NCBI GenBank assembly: GCA_026122225.1 | Contig: JANEZZ010000728.1 | Span: 3,686,943 to 3,750,942, forward strand | Direction: 5' to 3' | Length of the DNA: 64,000 bases | From: Heloderma charlesbogerti | Lineage: Eukaryota > Chordata > Lepidosauria > Squamata > Helodermatidae | Program-made: the position numbers and the translations under genes | Notes under the pieces: model-generated | Seen by the model: only the letters and a program-made list of their open reading frames with translations | Database searches by the model: none | What the model was told of the DNA's origin: nothing | In this document: positions 46,268 through 56,319 of the stretch, piece after piece | How positions within the stretch are numbered: the stretch's first letter is position 1 | Layout of the letters: each line of letters opens with the position of its first letter

Positions 46268-48858
46268 TTACAAGTTTTTTGTAATTCGAACCCGAGCTTT
46301 TCCCAGATGTTGTGACTTGTATATTACAGGCAATTGTGGCTCCTGGATGGCTTCTTCGCCTGTGTCCTTGGCAGCTTCCAGAGGGGTGCCAGGGAGCAAA
46401 GGACCGTTGCCTGTGTCCTCCTGTTCTTTCCAAGTGACAGAAGGAAGCGAGGGTCGCTTAAATGGCTTTATCCGGCTGCAATGTTCCATTTACTAGAACC
46501 CACAAGCTTTACACACGAGTGGCTGGTTGGTCCCACCAAATAAGGCCCCTCCCACCCTTCCTTTAAAGCTTCTTTATTCCACTTTTTCAGCAACACCTCG
46601 TCTCCCGTCTGGAAGAGATGGATAGGTGCATCTAACGGCAGTCTCTGAAACGGAACGGAATAAGCTCGTAGCTGTGAAAGAACAGACTGTAGAGAAGTCA
46701 ACTGATCCCTTAGCATCTGATCACCCACCTCCCACTTGACTTCCTCCCTCCTTCCGCAGTGTACCCGAGGCGGGAACCCAAACATCAGTTCAAAGGGGGA
46801 CAATTTTATGTCCTTTCTTGGCATCCTTCGAAGCTTCGTTAAAGCTATTGGCAGAGCCTCAATCCAAGTGAGCTTCACCCCTCGTTGGAGTTTGGTTAAA
46901 GTCTCCTTGAGGCTCTGATTGATTCTTTCAACCTGTCCACTTGCCTGGGGCCTCCAGGGGCAATGTAAATGCCACTCTACTCCCAGAGCTTGTGCCATCC
47001 CCCGTGTAATAACTGAGGTGAAATGTGAGCCCTGATCGGACTCTATAACTTCGGGCAGGGAGAACCGGGGCACCACCTCCTGTAACAATTTAGCAACAAC
47101 AGTTTTAGCTTGGCAGTTCCTACATGGAAACGCCTCTACCCACCCTGTCATTTGACATACTATTACAAGCAAATACCTGTAACCCCTACATGGTGGCATC
47201 TCAGCAAAATCAATCTGCGCCCTCTGGAAAGGATAGTAGGCCCATGGTCGCCCTCCTTTTGGAGGAGGGGGTGCCCTGGGAGGGTTGGTTTTCTGGCAGA
47301 CTTCACAGGTTGCGGCTAGTCGGTGGGCGCATACAGTTAAGCCAGGGGAGACAAACAGCCTCTTGCAACAGTCGATCATGGCTGATGCTCCAGGGTGCCC
47401 AAGAGAATGGTGAACTTGCTCTAGAACAACCCTCTGCAGGGTCTGTGGAAGAAGCAGTCTTCCATCTGTCATCTGGATCCATCCGTCATCGCAGGGACTT
47501 ATTCCGTGTTCTTGTGCCATCCGTAACTCAGCAGTGGAGTATGTGGGGCGCTCTTTTCTTTTGGGTAGAATGAGGAATGTTCCTTGGATTCCCTCTCTGG
47601 CTGCTCTTTTTGCGGCCTCATCTGCCTTCTGGTTTCCCTGTCTCCATTTTTCCTCTTTTTCTTTCCCATGGGCTCGGACGTGGACAACAGCTACTTGTGA
47701 GGGTAGCTGGAGGGCATCCAGAAGATCCACTATTAGGCCGCCATTAGCCACTGGAGATCCGTTTGCTGTAAGGAATCCCCTCTCTTTCCACAGTTGCCCA
47801 TGAGCATGCACAACGGCGAAGGCATTTTTGCTATCGGTATAAATATTTACTCGCTTTCCCTTGCTGGCTTGCAGGGCTCTTGTCATGGCTACCAGTTCAG
47901 CGGATTGGGCGGAGAAATGAGGAGGCAGCCTTTCCTCACGCACACTCTCCTCTAGAGTAACGACAGCCGCGCCTGTGTAGCGCCTTCCATCCAGCATATA
48001 GCTAGATCCATCTACAAACAGATCTCTGGCTCCCTCTATTGGTTCATCCTCAAGGTCCGGTCGGCCTTTGGTGTCTAGGTCTAATACTTCAAGGCAGTCA
48101 TGATCTGGGAGTCCTGATCCGTTTGTGCCCAGTAATGTTGGCAGTAGTGTGGCGATATTAAAGCTGGAGCAAGCCTTAAAAGTGAGGTTTTCGTTTGTTA
48201 GTAAACCTATTTCATATCGGGAATGCCGGGCTGGGTTGAGAAATTTGCTTCCTCCTCCTGATCCCAAAATTTGTGGCACTCCATGCGGCACCCAAACTTC
48301 AATGGGTCCTCCCATTGTCATTTTCTCCGCTTCAGCGCAAACCAGAGCCGTTGCTGCTACTGCCCTCAGGCAACTTGGCCATCCTCGTGCTACGACATCT
48401 AGGACCTTGGAATAATATCCCACTGGTCTCCAAGAGGGCCCTTTTCGCTGGCAAAGCACTCCCGAAGCTATGCCCTTATTTTCATGCACAAAAAGTCTAA
48501 ATGGCCGGCTGGGATTTGGTATGGCTAGAGCAGGTGGTGACACAAGAGCAGCTTTAAGACTGAGAAAAGACTTATTCATTTCCTTAGTCCATTTCCATTT
48601 ATCCAGTCTATCTTTCTGCAGTGCCTCATACAGCGGCCGCGCTGTCTCCCCATAGTTTGCTATCCATAGTCGGCAGAATCCGGTCAACCCCAAGTAGGCC
48701 CTCAATTCGCGGGGGGACTTAGGGACAGGAGTGTCACGGATGACTTCAACTCTTTCTTGCCCTAGGCTCCGAGTCCCTTTAGTTATGTGGTAGCCTAGGA
48801 ATTTTACAGTTGGTTGGGCCAACTGTACTTTTTCTTTTGACACTTTATACCCCCCCCC
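46268..48858 (-). pseudogene. pol: pol 3' part: RT end, RNase H and integrase
   Basis: The open frame 46468-48843 begins in the RT thumb (KFLGYHI). RNase H spans about residues 270-418, with D278, E316, D337 and D408 in FVDGS, SAELVAM, YTDSKNAF and NQKADEA. Integrase follows: an HHCC zinc site (H479, H483, C513, C516), a catalytic triad D545, D603, E639 with 35 residues between the last two, and a C-terminal domain with GDEVLLKKW and GWEGPYLV. It is out of frame from the upstream RT at a C run (48850-48858). A further shift near 46480 puts the last part in another frame, which ends at 46268, two bases before the env ATG. Conserved catalytic residues remain. Confidence 0.9.
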
Positions 48859-49650
48859 GCTAGATAGTTGAGGAGGGAAACCGTCCCACTCAGGTACGCA
48901 TTCTTGGCCTTGGCTGAAATCAGGAGGTCGTCACAGTATTGGAGGAGATGCACCTCTGAGTGCTGCTGGACCCAGGGTTCGAGATCCTTTTGGAGCTGCT
49001 GGCCAAAGACCACCGGTGAGAGATTCAGCCCCTGAGGGATGACTGTCCATGCTAATTGAACTTTTGACCCCCCCCCCGGGCTTTCCCATTCAAAGGCGAA
49101 CAAAGGCCTTGAATCAGGGTGGAGGGGGATGCTGAAAAAGGCATCTTTTAGGTCTATGACAGTAAACCAGGCGTGCTCTTCCAGAATTCCTACAAGGAGG
49201 GTGTGTGGGTTGGGGACCACAGGATGGGGGGCCTCAATCTGCTGATTAATGAGCCAGAGGTCTTGCACTAAGCGAAAGCCCTTGCCCCCCCTCCCCTTTT
49301 TGGCACAGCAATGATGGGCGTGTTATAGGGGGACATTATCTCAATGAGCCGGCCTTCTTCTCGGAGCTTTGTTATTACTGGTTGTAGGCCCGCCTTTCCT
49401 TGGCGGGAAAGGGGATACTGTTTCACATGAACAGGCCTTGCTCCCTCCTTGAGGGGAATTTTGTATGGTGCTGCCGACTTGGCACGAGAGGCCCCTCCAA
49501 TCCCGGCCCAAGCTAGAGGGTTGACTCTGTTTTCTATTAAGCTCCAGTCCTTGGTGGCCTCTGGGGTGGATTCTTCTGCAACCTTCAAAAGGGCCATTTG
49601 GTAGTTACTACTCTGCTGTTTAGGGAGCCGTATCTCCATCCTTCCGTCAG
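48804..49650 (-). pseudogene. pol: pol middle: reverse transcriptase core
   Basis: Two open pieces in different frames. The first, to 49268, contains PYKIPLKEGARPVHVKQYPL and SPYNTPIIAVPK. The second, 48804-49268, starts at the QDLWLINQ block and has VIDLKDAFFSIPLH, IPQGLNLSPVVF and QYCDDLL. The break lies near 49284-49300, where the + strand has a C7 run followed by CTCCCC. The catalytic motif is YCDD (48927-48938), not the YVDD usual in gammaretroviruses. A C10 run at 49069-49078 inside the second piece does not shift its frame relative to the conserved blocks on either side. Confidence 0.88.
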
Positions 49651-49985
49651 GAGTAAAAGCAATCTCAATTTGGAGTTTAGTCAATAAGTCCCTCCCTAGC
49701 AATGCCACCGGACAGGAGGGGGTACAGACAAATGCATGTTCTAGATGTGTTTTCCCAACCTTGGTGAACAGGGGACGAGAGAGGGGCACTTGGGTTGCCC
49801 TTCCCTCGACCCCCATTATGGTGGTGAACCCCCCCTCCCGTTGGGGGCTCACTGAGGGGGAGGACGGACAGGGCGGCCCCTGTGTCCACAAGGGCTTTGT
49901 AGGAGCGGCCCCCAACCTTTATTTTGACCATGGGGTCCCGTCTTGCCTCAGAGACAGCTAAGAGGGGGCCGGGCCCCGGTCTGTC
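49651..49985 (-). pseudogene. pro: pro: retroviral aspartic protease
   Basis: Begins in frame with gag, after the UAG at 49986-49988, and contains ALVDTGAALSVL with the catalytic DTGA. The frame then changes between 49826 and 49850, in a stretch with C7 and G5 runs. The flap (TTIMGVEG) and the LLGRDLL block are in the next frame, which belongs to the open piece 49268-49915. One protease, therefore, read in two frames. Confidence 0.85.
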
Positions 49986-49988
49986 CTA
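49960..49988 (-). promoter_or_regulatory. Possible gag stop readthrough signal
   Basis: The gag stop is UAG. Eight bases (GACAGACC) separate it from GGGGCCCGGCCCC, which can form a GC stem. The downstream pol frame is in phase with gag. This matches the gammaretroviral arrangement of UAG, an 8-base spacer and a structured RNA that permits readthrough. The structure here is inferred by eye. Confidence 0.6.
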
Positions 49989-51584
49989 ATCTCTTTCCTG
50001 TTCATACAGAACTCTCTGCACTTCTCCCGTATTTTCCCCTCTCTCTTTCTGCTTCAAAGCCTCACAGTCACGCTTCCAGTGCCCCATTTTCTTACAAAAG
50101 GCACATTGATCTTTCCCCAGGGGAGATCCTTTCCTTCCCCCTTTCCTCCCCTTCCTTGCTCCCTCCTTGTCAGGTTTAAGAACCGCAGCAAGGAGCTTGG
50201 CCTGCCTCTTGTCTTTTTCTTTTCCTTCTTCTTCTTCTCGCCTCTCATAAACCTTTTGAGCTACTTCAACTAAAACTCCTAGGTCAGCTGCCAACCCTCC
50301 TTCAACTTTTTGCAACTTCTTTCTGATGTCCTGGCAGCTATTTCCCACAAACTGAGTCGTGAGGATCCTTAAATTATTTGGATCATTCAAGTCAATGTCA
50401 GTATATTTAGCGAAGGCTTCCCTCAGCCTTTGGAGGAACACAGCAGGAGGTTCGTTTTTGTCTTGCTTTAGAGTCAGGACTTTTTGCAAATTGGGGGCCC
50501 TTCTCGCGGCTTGCTTCATGCCTGCTAAAATGAGTCGAAAATAGTCAGCATGTAAGCGTCTATGTGCCGCTGTGGCCACCCCCCAATTGGGTCGCCCTGT
50601 GGGCAGAACCTCCGCTGTCTCCTCCTCAGTTGCCTGGGGATTTTCCTCCCTATACTTAGCTCGTGCCCCCGCAAGGATGGTTGGCTTTTGGCTGAGAAAA
50701 CAGGTGTTCAATAGCATTTGTTTATCGTCCCATGTGGGGTTGTGAGTAAGCCTCACATTCTCCATCAGAGACAGGAGTGGCCCGGGATCCTCTTCAAAGG
50801 AGGGGTTAAATTGTTTCCAATTATACAAATCAGATGTTGTGAATGGGACATAAACAAACATCGTCCCTTGAGGATGTTGGGCGGTAGGGTCGGGGACTTC
50901 TCTGATGGGGAAGGTGAACTTCACCGGTGGTTGGGGGTCCTTTCGCAGGTTGTAGTTAGGTCCCCCTTTTGCCTCTCTCTGTAGGACCTCCAATCTTTCC
51001 TCTAGGGAATATAGACGATCTTGGAGAGTGCCCTGGCATTCAACTAGAGGGGTGGGGTCCTCTGGTACTATTTCGTGAGAGGGGTCCTTCTCGGGGGCAT
51101 CTAACCGCTGGGCGGGCCCCTCAGGAGAGGGTGGTGGTTGCAACGAGCGCCCTGCGACGGCTGTCCTGTAGGGAGGAGGAAGCAGTAGGTCCTCCGGTGC
51201 CGTGGCCACGACCCTGGGTGGTCCTTCTTTTGGTGGTTTCCTTTTGACCACCATGGGAAGGGCAAGGGACATGCATTTAACAACCCACGGAGCAGGCCTG
51301 CCGCCAAGGGACACACAAGTTGCCCACGAATCAATATAAGGGAACTGGTCCCAACTTCCCCTCTGTGCTACTATTGTTCGCACATCCGATAACAAGGTTG
51401 GGTCAAAAGACCCCTCGGGTGGCCATTTGGGTTCTAATATTGGCCATTCCCGGGTGCAAAAAAAGACAAGACGATCCTTTGTCATCTTAGTTCCATAATC
51501 CTGCTTAAAATGTGACCAATTGCGCAAACAACACTCCAAGGGCGTATGGGACTTCTTCGCAGACTTAGATTGGGACCCGCCCAT
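49986..51584 (-). CDS. gag: gag polyprotein, open
   Basis: The structural polyprotein of the provirus, 532 codons. I chose the ATG at 51584 because it gives Met-Gly-Gly-Ser, a myristoylation signal; an upstream in-frame ATG at 51608 exists. Matrix lies at the N-terminus. A PPPY late-domain motif is at residues 136-139. Capsid begins about residue 225, with VPFTTSDLYNWKQFNPSFEE and HNPTWDDKQMLL. The major-homology-like region is near 373-395. A charged coiled segment (448-465) follows, and then a single zinc knuckle C494-C497-H502-C507 (CX2CX4HX4C). The stop is TAG. One zinc knuckle, the late domain in the N-terminal part and the UAG stop are class I features. No internal stop or shift is seen. 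Confidence 0.93.
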   Translation of the reverse strand: MGGSQSKSAKKSHTPLECCLRNWSHFKQDYGTKMTKDRLVFFCTREWPILEPKWPPEGSFDPTLLSDVRTIVAQRGSWDQFPYIDSWATCVSLGGRPAPWVVKCMSLALPMVVKRKPPKEGPPRVVATAPEDLLLPPPYRTAVAGRSLQPPPSPEGPAQRLDAPEKDPSHEIVPEDPTPLVECQGTLQDRLYSLEERLEVLQREAKGGPNYNLRKDPQPPVKFTFPIREVPDPTAQHPQGTMFVYVPFTTSDLYNWKQFNPSFEEDPGPLLSLMENVRLTHNPTWDDKQMLLNTCFLSQKPTILAGARAKYREENPQATEEETAEVLPTGRPNWGVATAAHRRLHADYFRLILAGMKQAARRAPNLQKVLTLKQDKNEPPAVFLQRLREAFAKYTDIDLNDPNNLRILTTQFVGNSCQDIRKKLQKVEGGLAADLGVLVEVAQKVYERREEEEGKEKDKRQAKLLAAVLKPDKEGARKGRKGGRKGSPLGKDQCAFCKKMGHWKRDCEALKQKERGENTGEVQRVLYEQERD

Positions 51585-51985
51585 GACGGTGGGAATTTCA
51601 GTCAGCAATTCTTGCGCTTTGCCCTCCTCTGACCTAGCCCGTCTCCGGGGTAAGGAAATGCAGATCGGGGCTCCTCACTCGCTTTGCCTGTAGGCGTCTC
51701 ACACAATCACAAACACACCACCGTCCCGCGTTTATCCCCTAATGTAAGCTGTTTCACTTACCCCAAAAGCCTCTTCTGTCCCGCCCGCAGCTGCGTCCAG
51801 CTGCTTATTGATCCACTGTCGGTGCCTAAAAGGAGTGATCACGTCTCCGTCTTCCTCTGGCGTTGGTCCCCAGGCGCTTCAGCCGCCACCGTCGTGAGGA
51901 GAAGGCAGTATAAAAAAACCGCCTGTTGCCACTTCTCCTCCGCGGCCCCTCGGCTCAGCGCGAAGGGGACGCGCCCCGAAGCAGG
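51585..51985 (-). promoter_or_regulatory. Retroviral 5' leader
   Basis: Lies between the primer site and the gag start, about 400 bases, GC-rich. The packaging signal and the major splice donor used for env should be here, but neither could be placed with certainty. Confidence 0.5.
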
Positions 51986-52003
51986 ATCCGAGTCACGGCA
52001 CCA
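51986..52003 (-). promoter_or_regulatory. tRNA-His primer binding site
   Basis: Minus strand TGGTGCCGTGACTCGGAT, three bases from the 5' LTR. Its complement equals the 3' 18 bases of vertebrate tRNA-His, including CCA. Confidence 0.9.
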
Positions 52004-52006
52004 AAT

Positions 52007-52373
52007 TGTTAGATAAAAAAAGTCCTTGCTTTCCGTTTAGAAGAAAAGAATGCCAGGCAGGCAGCAGTGGATCCAACACTACTTTATTGAACGTTTTGCA
52101 AAACGGGTACAGAGCAGTCTGGACCCCGAAACACGTGTGCAAAAGCCCTTTATATCATATCGCTTCTATTGTTCTTACCAGTAACCAATGAAACAGTTAG
52201 TACATCGGCTCACTAAGTTAATATCCAATAAACAGTCATTATCAGCTTACCAAGCCGTTAGTCATGAGCGCGTCAGTATGATTCCCTTTTTGCTCCGCCT
52301 ATATTTTCCCGCCACTCGGGCTCTTACGTAACTTGAGACACCAATGGTTATGGAGTCTCCTTTTTTTCTAACA
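52007..52373 (-). repeat. 5' LTR of the retrovirus
   Basis: 367 bp, the promoter copy. TATAAA at 52149-52154, AATAAA at 52083-52088 (minus strand), and CACGTG, an E-box, at about 52132-52137. Differs from the 3' LTR at 52082, 52239 and 52270 only. Confidence 0.95.
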
Positions 52374-53044
52374 CTATGTTTATTTTCCTTTCTCTATCAA
52401 TGCACCAGCATTGGGTCATGAAATGAGACTCTGGATCTGCAAGAGTGTTATAGGTCTGATGATCCCAGAGGCCTTGAGGCATGCATGTGTGGCATACACA
52501 CATAGACAGCCTTGTTCTGAGGAACCATAATGTACATATGTTCTCCTAGGACATTACTCTTCAACGGGTGTGTAAAGATGCACAAGAGGGTTGTTGCTTA
52601 ACCTTTGGTGGGTTGTGTCTGTGTTGCCACCCCCATTTTGTTTTCTGAGAATGAAGGGCCTCGTCCTCCAGTTCTGCTCTGAAAACTGAGTCCATGTTGC
52701 TGGTGCACTGTTTCGCCTCCTCCTCCTATTGGTCTGGGGGGTTCATGGGTTCCACCCCTTTATGCTGAGTTCTGTTCCTCAAATACATGGGCTCTCAGAA
52801 GCGGGTTCCATTTTGCTCAAGTGAGGTTCCAAGTGGGTCCCAGTTCTTGATCCGTTGAAGACCATTGCCATGTGGTCCCTCATCTATTCTGTACATATAT
52901 TAAAGGCCATTTTCTTGCTAACACTAACACTATGTGGCCCTGGAGGTGTGGCCAGTGGACATGTTCCCATTACCTCTTCACACATTCATTGTTTGCTCTC
53001 CTTCCAAATATAACATTTTGAAAATTAAATTAAAACAATTGGAA
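52374..53044. other. Intergenic, no gene seen
   Basis: No coding signal. The sequence at 52590-52930 (CTGAGTCCATGTTGCTGGTG, AGTGAGGTTCCAAGTGGG) was not recognised as a repeat. Confidence 0.3.
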
Positions 53045-53645
53045 TAGTAGTATAGAATCATATAGTTGGAAGGGATTTGGGAGATCATCTAGTCCAACCT
53101 GTTGCTCACTCCAGGCTCTGCAATGCAGGGTGCACTACAGCATCCCTGACAGATGGTCATCCAGCCTCTACTTAAATTTCTCCAGCGAAAGAGAACTGAC
53201 CACCTCCAAAGGAAGTCTATTATACTACCTAACAGCCCTCACAATTAGGAAGTTTCTTCTAATACTTAGCCAAAATTTGCTTCCCTGCAACTTCTAAGCC
53301 CTGGTTCTAGTCTTGTCTTCAAAAGCAACAGAGAACAAGTCTGTACCATCTTCTGCATGACAGCCTTTCAGAAATTTGAAGACCACTATCATGTCTCCCC
53401 TTAATCTTCTCTTTTCCAGGCTAAACATAGCCAGCTGTTTCAACTGTTCGTTGGTTTCCAGACCCCTCACCAGACTTCTGGTTTCCAGAAGAGGTTGCTC
53501 TTCTCTGGGCATGCTCCAATTTGACAAAGTTCTTCTTAAGATTTGGTGCCCAGAACTGGACACAGAACTCCAAATGAGGCCTGACTAATGCAGAATGGAG
53601 TGGAACTATTACTCCCCATGGCCTGAACATGATGCTTCTGTTAAT
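53045..53645 (-). mobile_element. CR1 LINE 3' end, minus strand
   Basis: Starts at the left with TAGAATCATATAGTTGGAAG, the complement of the CR1 3' end. Minus-strand frames encode [20 protein letters not shown] and, in another frame, [20 protein letters not shown] and LEHAQRRAT, typical CR1 ORF2 C-terminal blocks. Diverged and frameshifted. Confidence 0.85.
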
Positions 53646-55800
53646 GCACTATGCTTCTGTTAAGATTGCATTAACTTTTTGTGTGTGTGCAGCTGCATCA
53701 CACTGCTGGCTCATATTCAGCTTGTGGTCCACTAAGACACCTACAGGTCCTTCTCATGTGTACTGCTACCAAGCCAACTTTCCTCTATCCTATAGTTGTG
53801 CCTTTAGTTTTTGGTATCTAAATGCAAACTTTTACATTTATCTCAGTTGTTAGTTTCAGCCAAGTGTTCCAACCTGCCAAGATCTTTCAAATCTTGTTTC
53901 TGTCTTCTATGGTCTTGGCAACCTAGCTTCTTGCAAGCTAGCAGAATAGACTGATGTACAGGCAAGGTTGCAAATTTATTTGACCAGGAATATGATTGTC
54001 CCTTAAGAGCATAAGGATCAATCCTCTAACTTCCAAAAGCATATCCATCACACAAAATATTTGTACGGATTATCTGACTAATTGGCAACATTGATAGACA
54101 ATGGAGTGTCCAACATTTAGAACATTCCCTTTTTGCAGACATAAGAATGTCATTGGAAATCTGTTTTAGTCCCCTTGTAAAACATCTTCCTTTTCCTCCC
54201 AGGCTCCACTGACACATGGACAAATACTGCAGAGAGCAACCTCTGAAGAGATACGTATGAAAAGAAAGACAATCAGGAATTCTTGCTGTGTGCCCTTGTT
54301 TTTCCCACTAACATATACAATCTGGCAGCTCTGTTACTTATACATTCATATAGATTTCTGTGTGATGGGCCAGGGGGTGTGGGCGGGGGACGGGGGTGCA
54401 ATGGGAGAAAGAGAACGCATCGCTCAGGACACAGTGCCTCAGTGTGTGCTAAAATGTAATGTTTTTTAAAGAGAATTTAATCTCTAAATCACTTAGGACT
54501 TTAAAAAAAAATTGAACGTCTCTGTTAATCAATATGCACTTTCCAATGCCATTATGTGTGTGAGAGAAACCCCCCCAGAAAGAGGTGATTTGTGGCCTTA
54601 AAATACTGGCACATCTAATTGTTTGTCTCCCTACAGACAAACGTAAAACAATACAATGTAGGGTTTGAATTAGATTTCTCTGAAGGCCCTTATGTTTTGG
54701 TTCCAGCCTGGTAGAGGACACCAAACAGCTCACCCTTCTGCCTCCTCAGAGGTCTGACACAGTGGAATCAGCCTCCTTAGGCGAGGCCTGGCTGAGGGAA
54801 GGAAACTAGGTACAAAAGCAATCCCTGTGGTGAGGGGAAAGGGAGCAGCATAGCGGCCAAGCCTTGGTAGGAGACTGACAGCCAAAATAAGCATGAAGCA
54901 GGAGATCTGTGATTGTAACTCCCTGCTTTCTTTTTTAAACTTCTAGGCAGCCATAGGGTCCTGATCTTGATCAGAGTAGTAGCACTGGGGGAGGGAGATG
55001 TTTAACCCTTTTCCCTCATCCCATTTTCCCAGTGTAAATCCACCTGCCCACTCTGAGGTAGGGAGGCCACTTAAGAATCGCTAAAAAAGAAGAAATGCGT
55101 CACCCAAAAAGAGCACCAAAAGAGGCAAAACAGGTTTGCCTAAATGTGCATGTGGTAATTTATGTGTACAGATGCCAGTTTAGAAATAATTATTGTAATT
55201 TAAATAGAAATACAGTACATCTCACCATATTGTGGAAGACTGTAGCCAGGTGGCCCTTGCTTGTTCTGCTGTCTAGGTGTTGTTGATGGGCAACCTTAAG
55301 GCCCTTCTGATGGTTCTTTATCTTTACATTGGACTCAGACTCTTGGACTGGACAGCCTTGCAAATAGAGGATTGGGATTGGATGGAGGAAGGAGCCCCTT
55401 AACTTCTGCTCCAGAGTGGAGGCTGTAAAGCAGCGAAAAGTGCTATAAACAACATGAATTATGTGGAACCAGTGGATGTGGTACTTTAAAGAGGTCTGGT
55501 GATGGTTCTGAAAATTCTTGAAATGCCATGCCAGCCTGTCCAGGATCCTCTTAGTTGCTAAGTTTATGGAGCTGCCAGGTAAGGTGCCTTGAGGACACCC
55601 AGTGCCAGGATGCAGCACCATCCTACCCAGCTAGAGATACCTGACCTACGAAGGGAGGGGGAAGGGAAGGCAAAATATCTCACAGTGCTCTCACTTCCCC
55701 CAATTGCAATTTTTTTGTGGCTCCCTGCTACCTCTGCCTCTACCACCACCACTACTAGTGCTACTACTAATAGTACTACTTCTCCTATGTCTTCTTCTTC
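53646..55800. other. Intergenic, no gene seen
   Basis: 53646-53900 may be more of the CR1 (TGTTAAGATTGCATTAACTT, GGCTCATATTCAGCTTGTGG read on the complement). 54900-55060 and 55200-55620 show no recognised domains. ORF 55190-55621 (minus) has no family. Confidence 0.35.
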
Positions 55801-56000
55801 TGGGTTGGATCCAGAGTTAGGTGCATGCAACTAGATTGGCAGAACTGAACTTCCCCTTCCCCTCCTCGACAGGCCCTCCAGCCCCCTGAAAATGCTACAC
55901 AGAGGGTTGGGGGATCCTGCTGAATGAGTAGTGCACTGGTGGAAGGGGATCTCTGAAAATGGGGCAGAGAGGCACCTTCTGTGAGCAGAATCCTTTTGCC
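55801..56000 (+). repeat. Unclassified repeat with GGATCCAG end, copy 2
   Basis: GGGTTGGATCCAGAGTTAGG, TGCATGCAACTAGATTGGC, CCCCTGAAAATGCTACACAG and GAGGCACCTTCTGTGAGCAG align with the reverse complement of 8376-8603. The right end is shortened. An imperfect CATCAC repeat (56007-56032) follows. Confidence 0.5.
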
Positions 56001-56266
56001 AGGACTTATCACCATCACCATCACCATCATCATCTAGTATGACAGGCTTTTCCAGTACTCTGCCTTTGCATGTGAAAACATGTTGCTCTTTTTTATACCT
56101 GGTTGAGCTTGAGCCTGTTGGCCTGCGCTGTGGGAGTTCTAAAGATTCATTCATCATTTTCAGATTTCCTGGAGCTCGATGTAAGTGAGTTGCACTCTCT
56201 GTGGCATAATTTCCTTTCCCTTGTATCAACTCCCACCTCTGTAAGCAAGAGAGAGAGAAGGAGAAA

Positions 56267-56315
56267 GAGTGTGTGTGTGTGTGTGTGAGAGAGAGAAGAG
56301 AGAGAGAGAGAGAGA
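56267..56315. repeat. GT then GA microsatellite
   Basis: GT units are followed by GA units. Confidence 0.85.
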
Positions 56316-56319
56316 TGGG

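Larger units (their letters stand above)
44467..52373 (-). mobile_element. Complete class I (gammaretrovirus-like) endogenous retrovirus
   Basis: A 7,907-bp provirus on the minus strand: 5' LTR 52007-52373, tRNA-His primer site 51986-52003, gag 49986-51584, pro-pol about 46268-49985, env 44872-46266, polypurine tract near 44837-44845 and 3' LTR 44467-44833. The LTRs differ at three positions, all transitions, so the insertion is young. Flanks CCAT (44463-44466) and CTAT (52374-52377) fit a 4-bp target duplication with one change. In-frame UAG between gag and pol, one zinc knuckle, and an integrase with a DX35E triad match class I retroviruses. Broken in pol and env, so not expected to produce complete virus. 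Confidence 0.95.

Noticed and set aside
49069..49078. C10 run in RT as another frameshift
   Set aside because: Conserved RT blocks on both sides are in one frame with the expected spacing, so no shift is needed here.
55190..55621. 143-codon ORF on the minus strand
   Set aside because: No recognisable family and biased, low-complexity neighbourhood; not called a gene.
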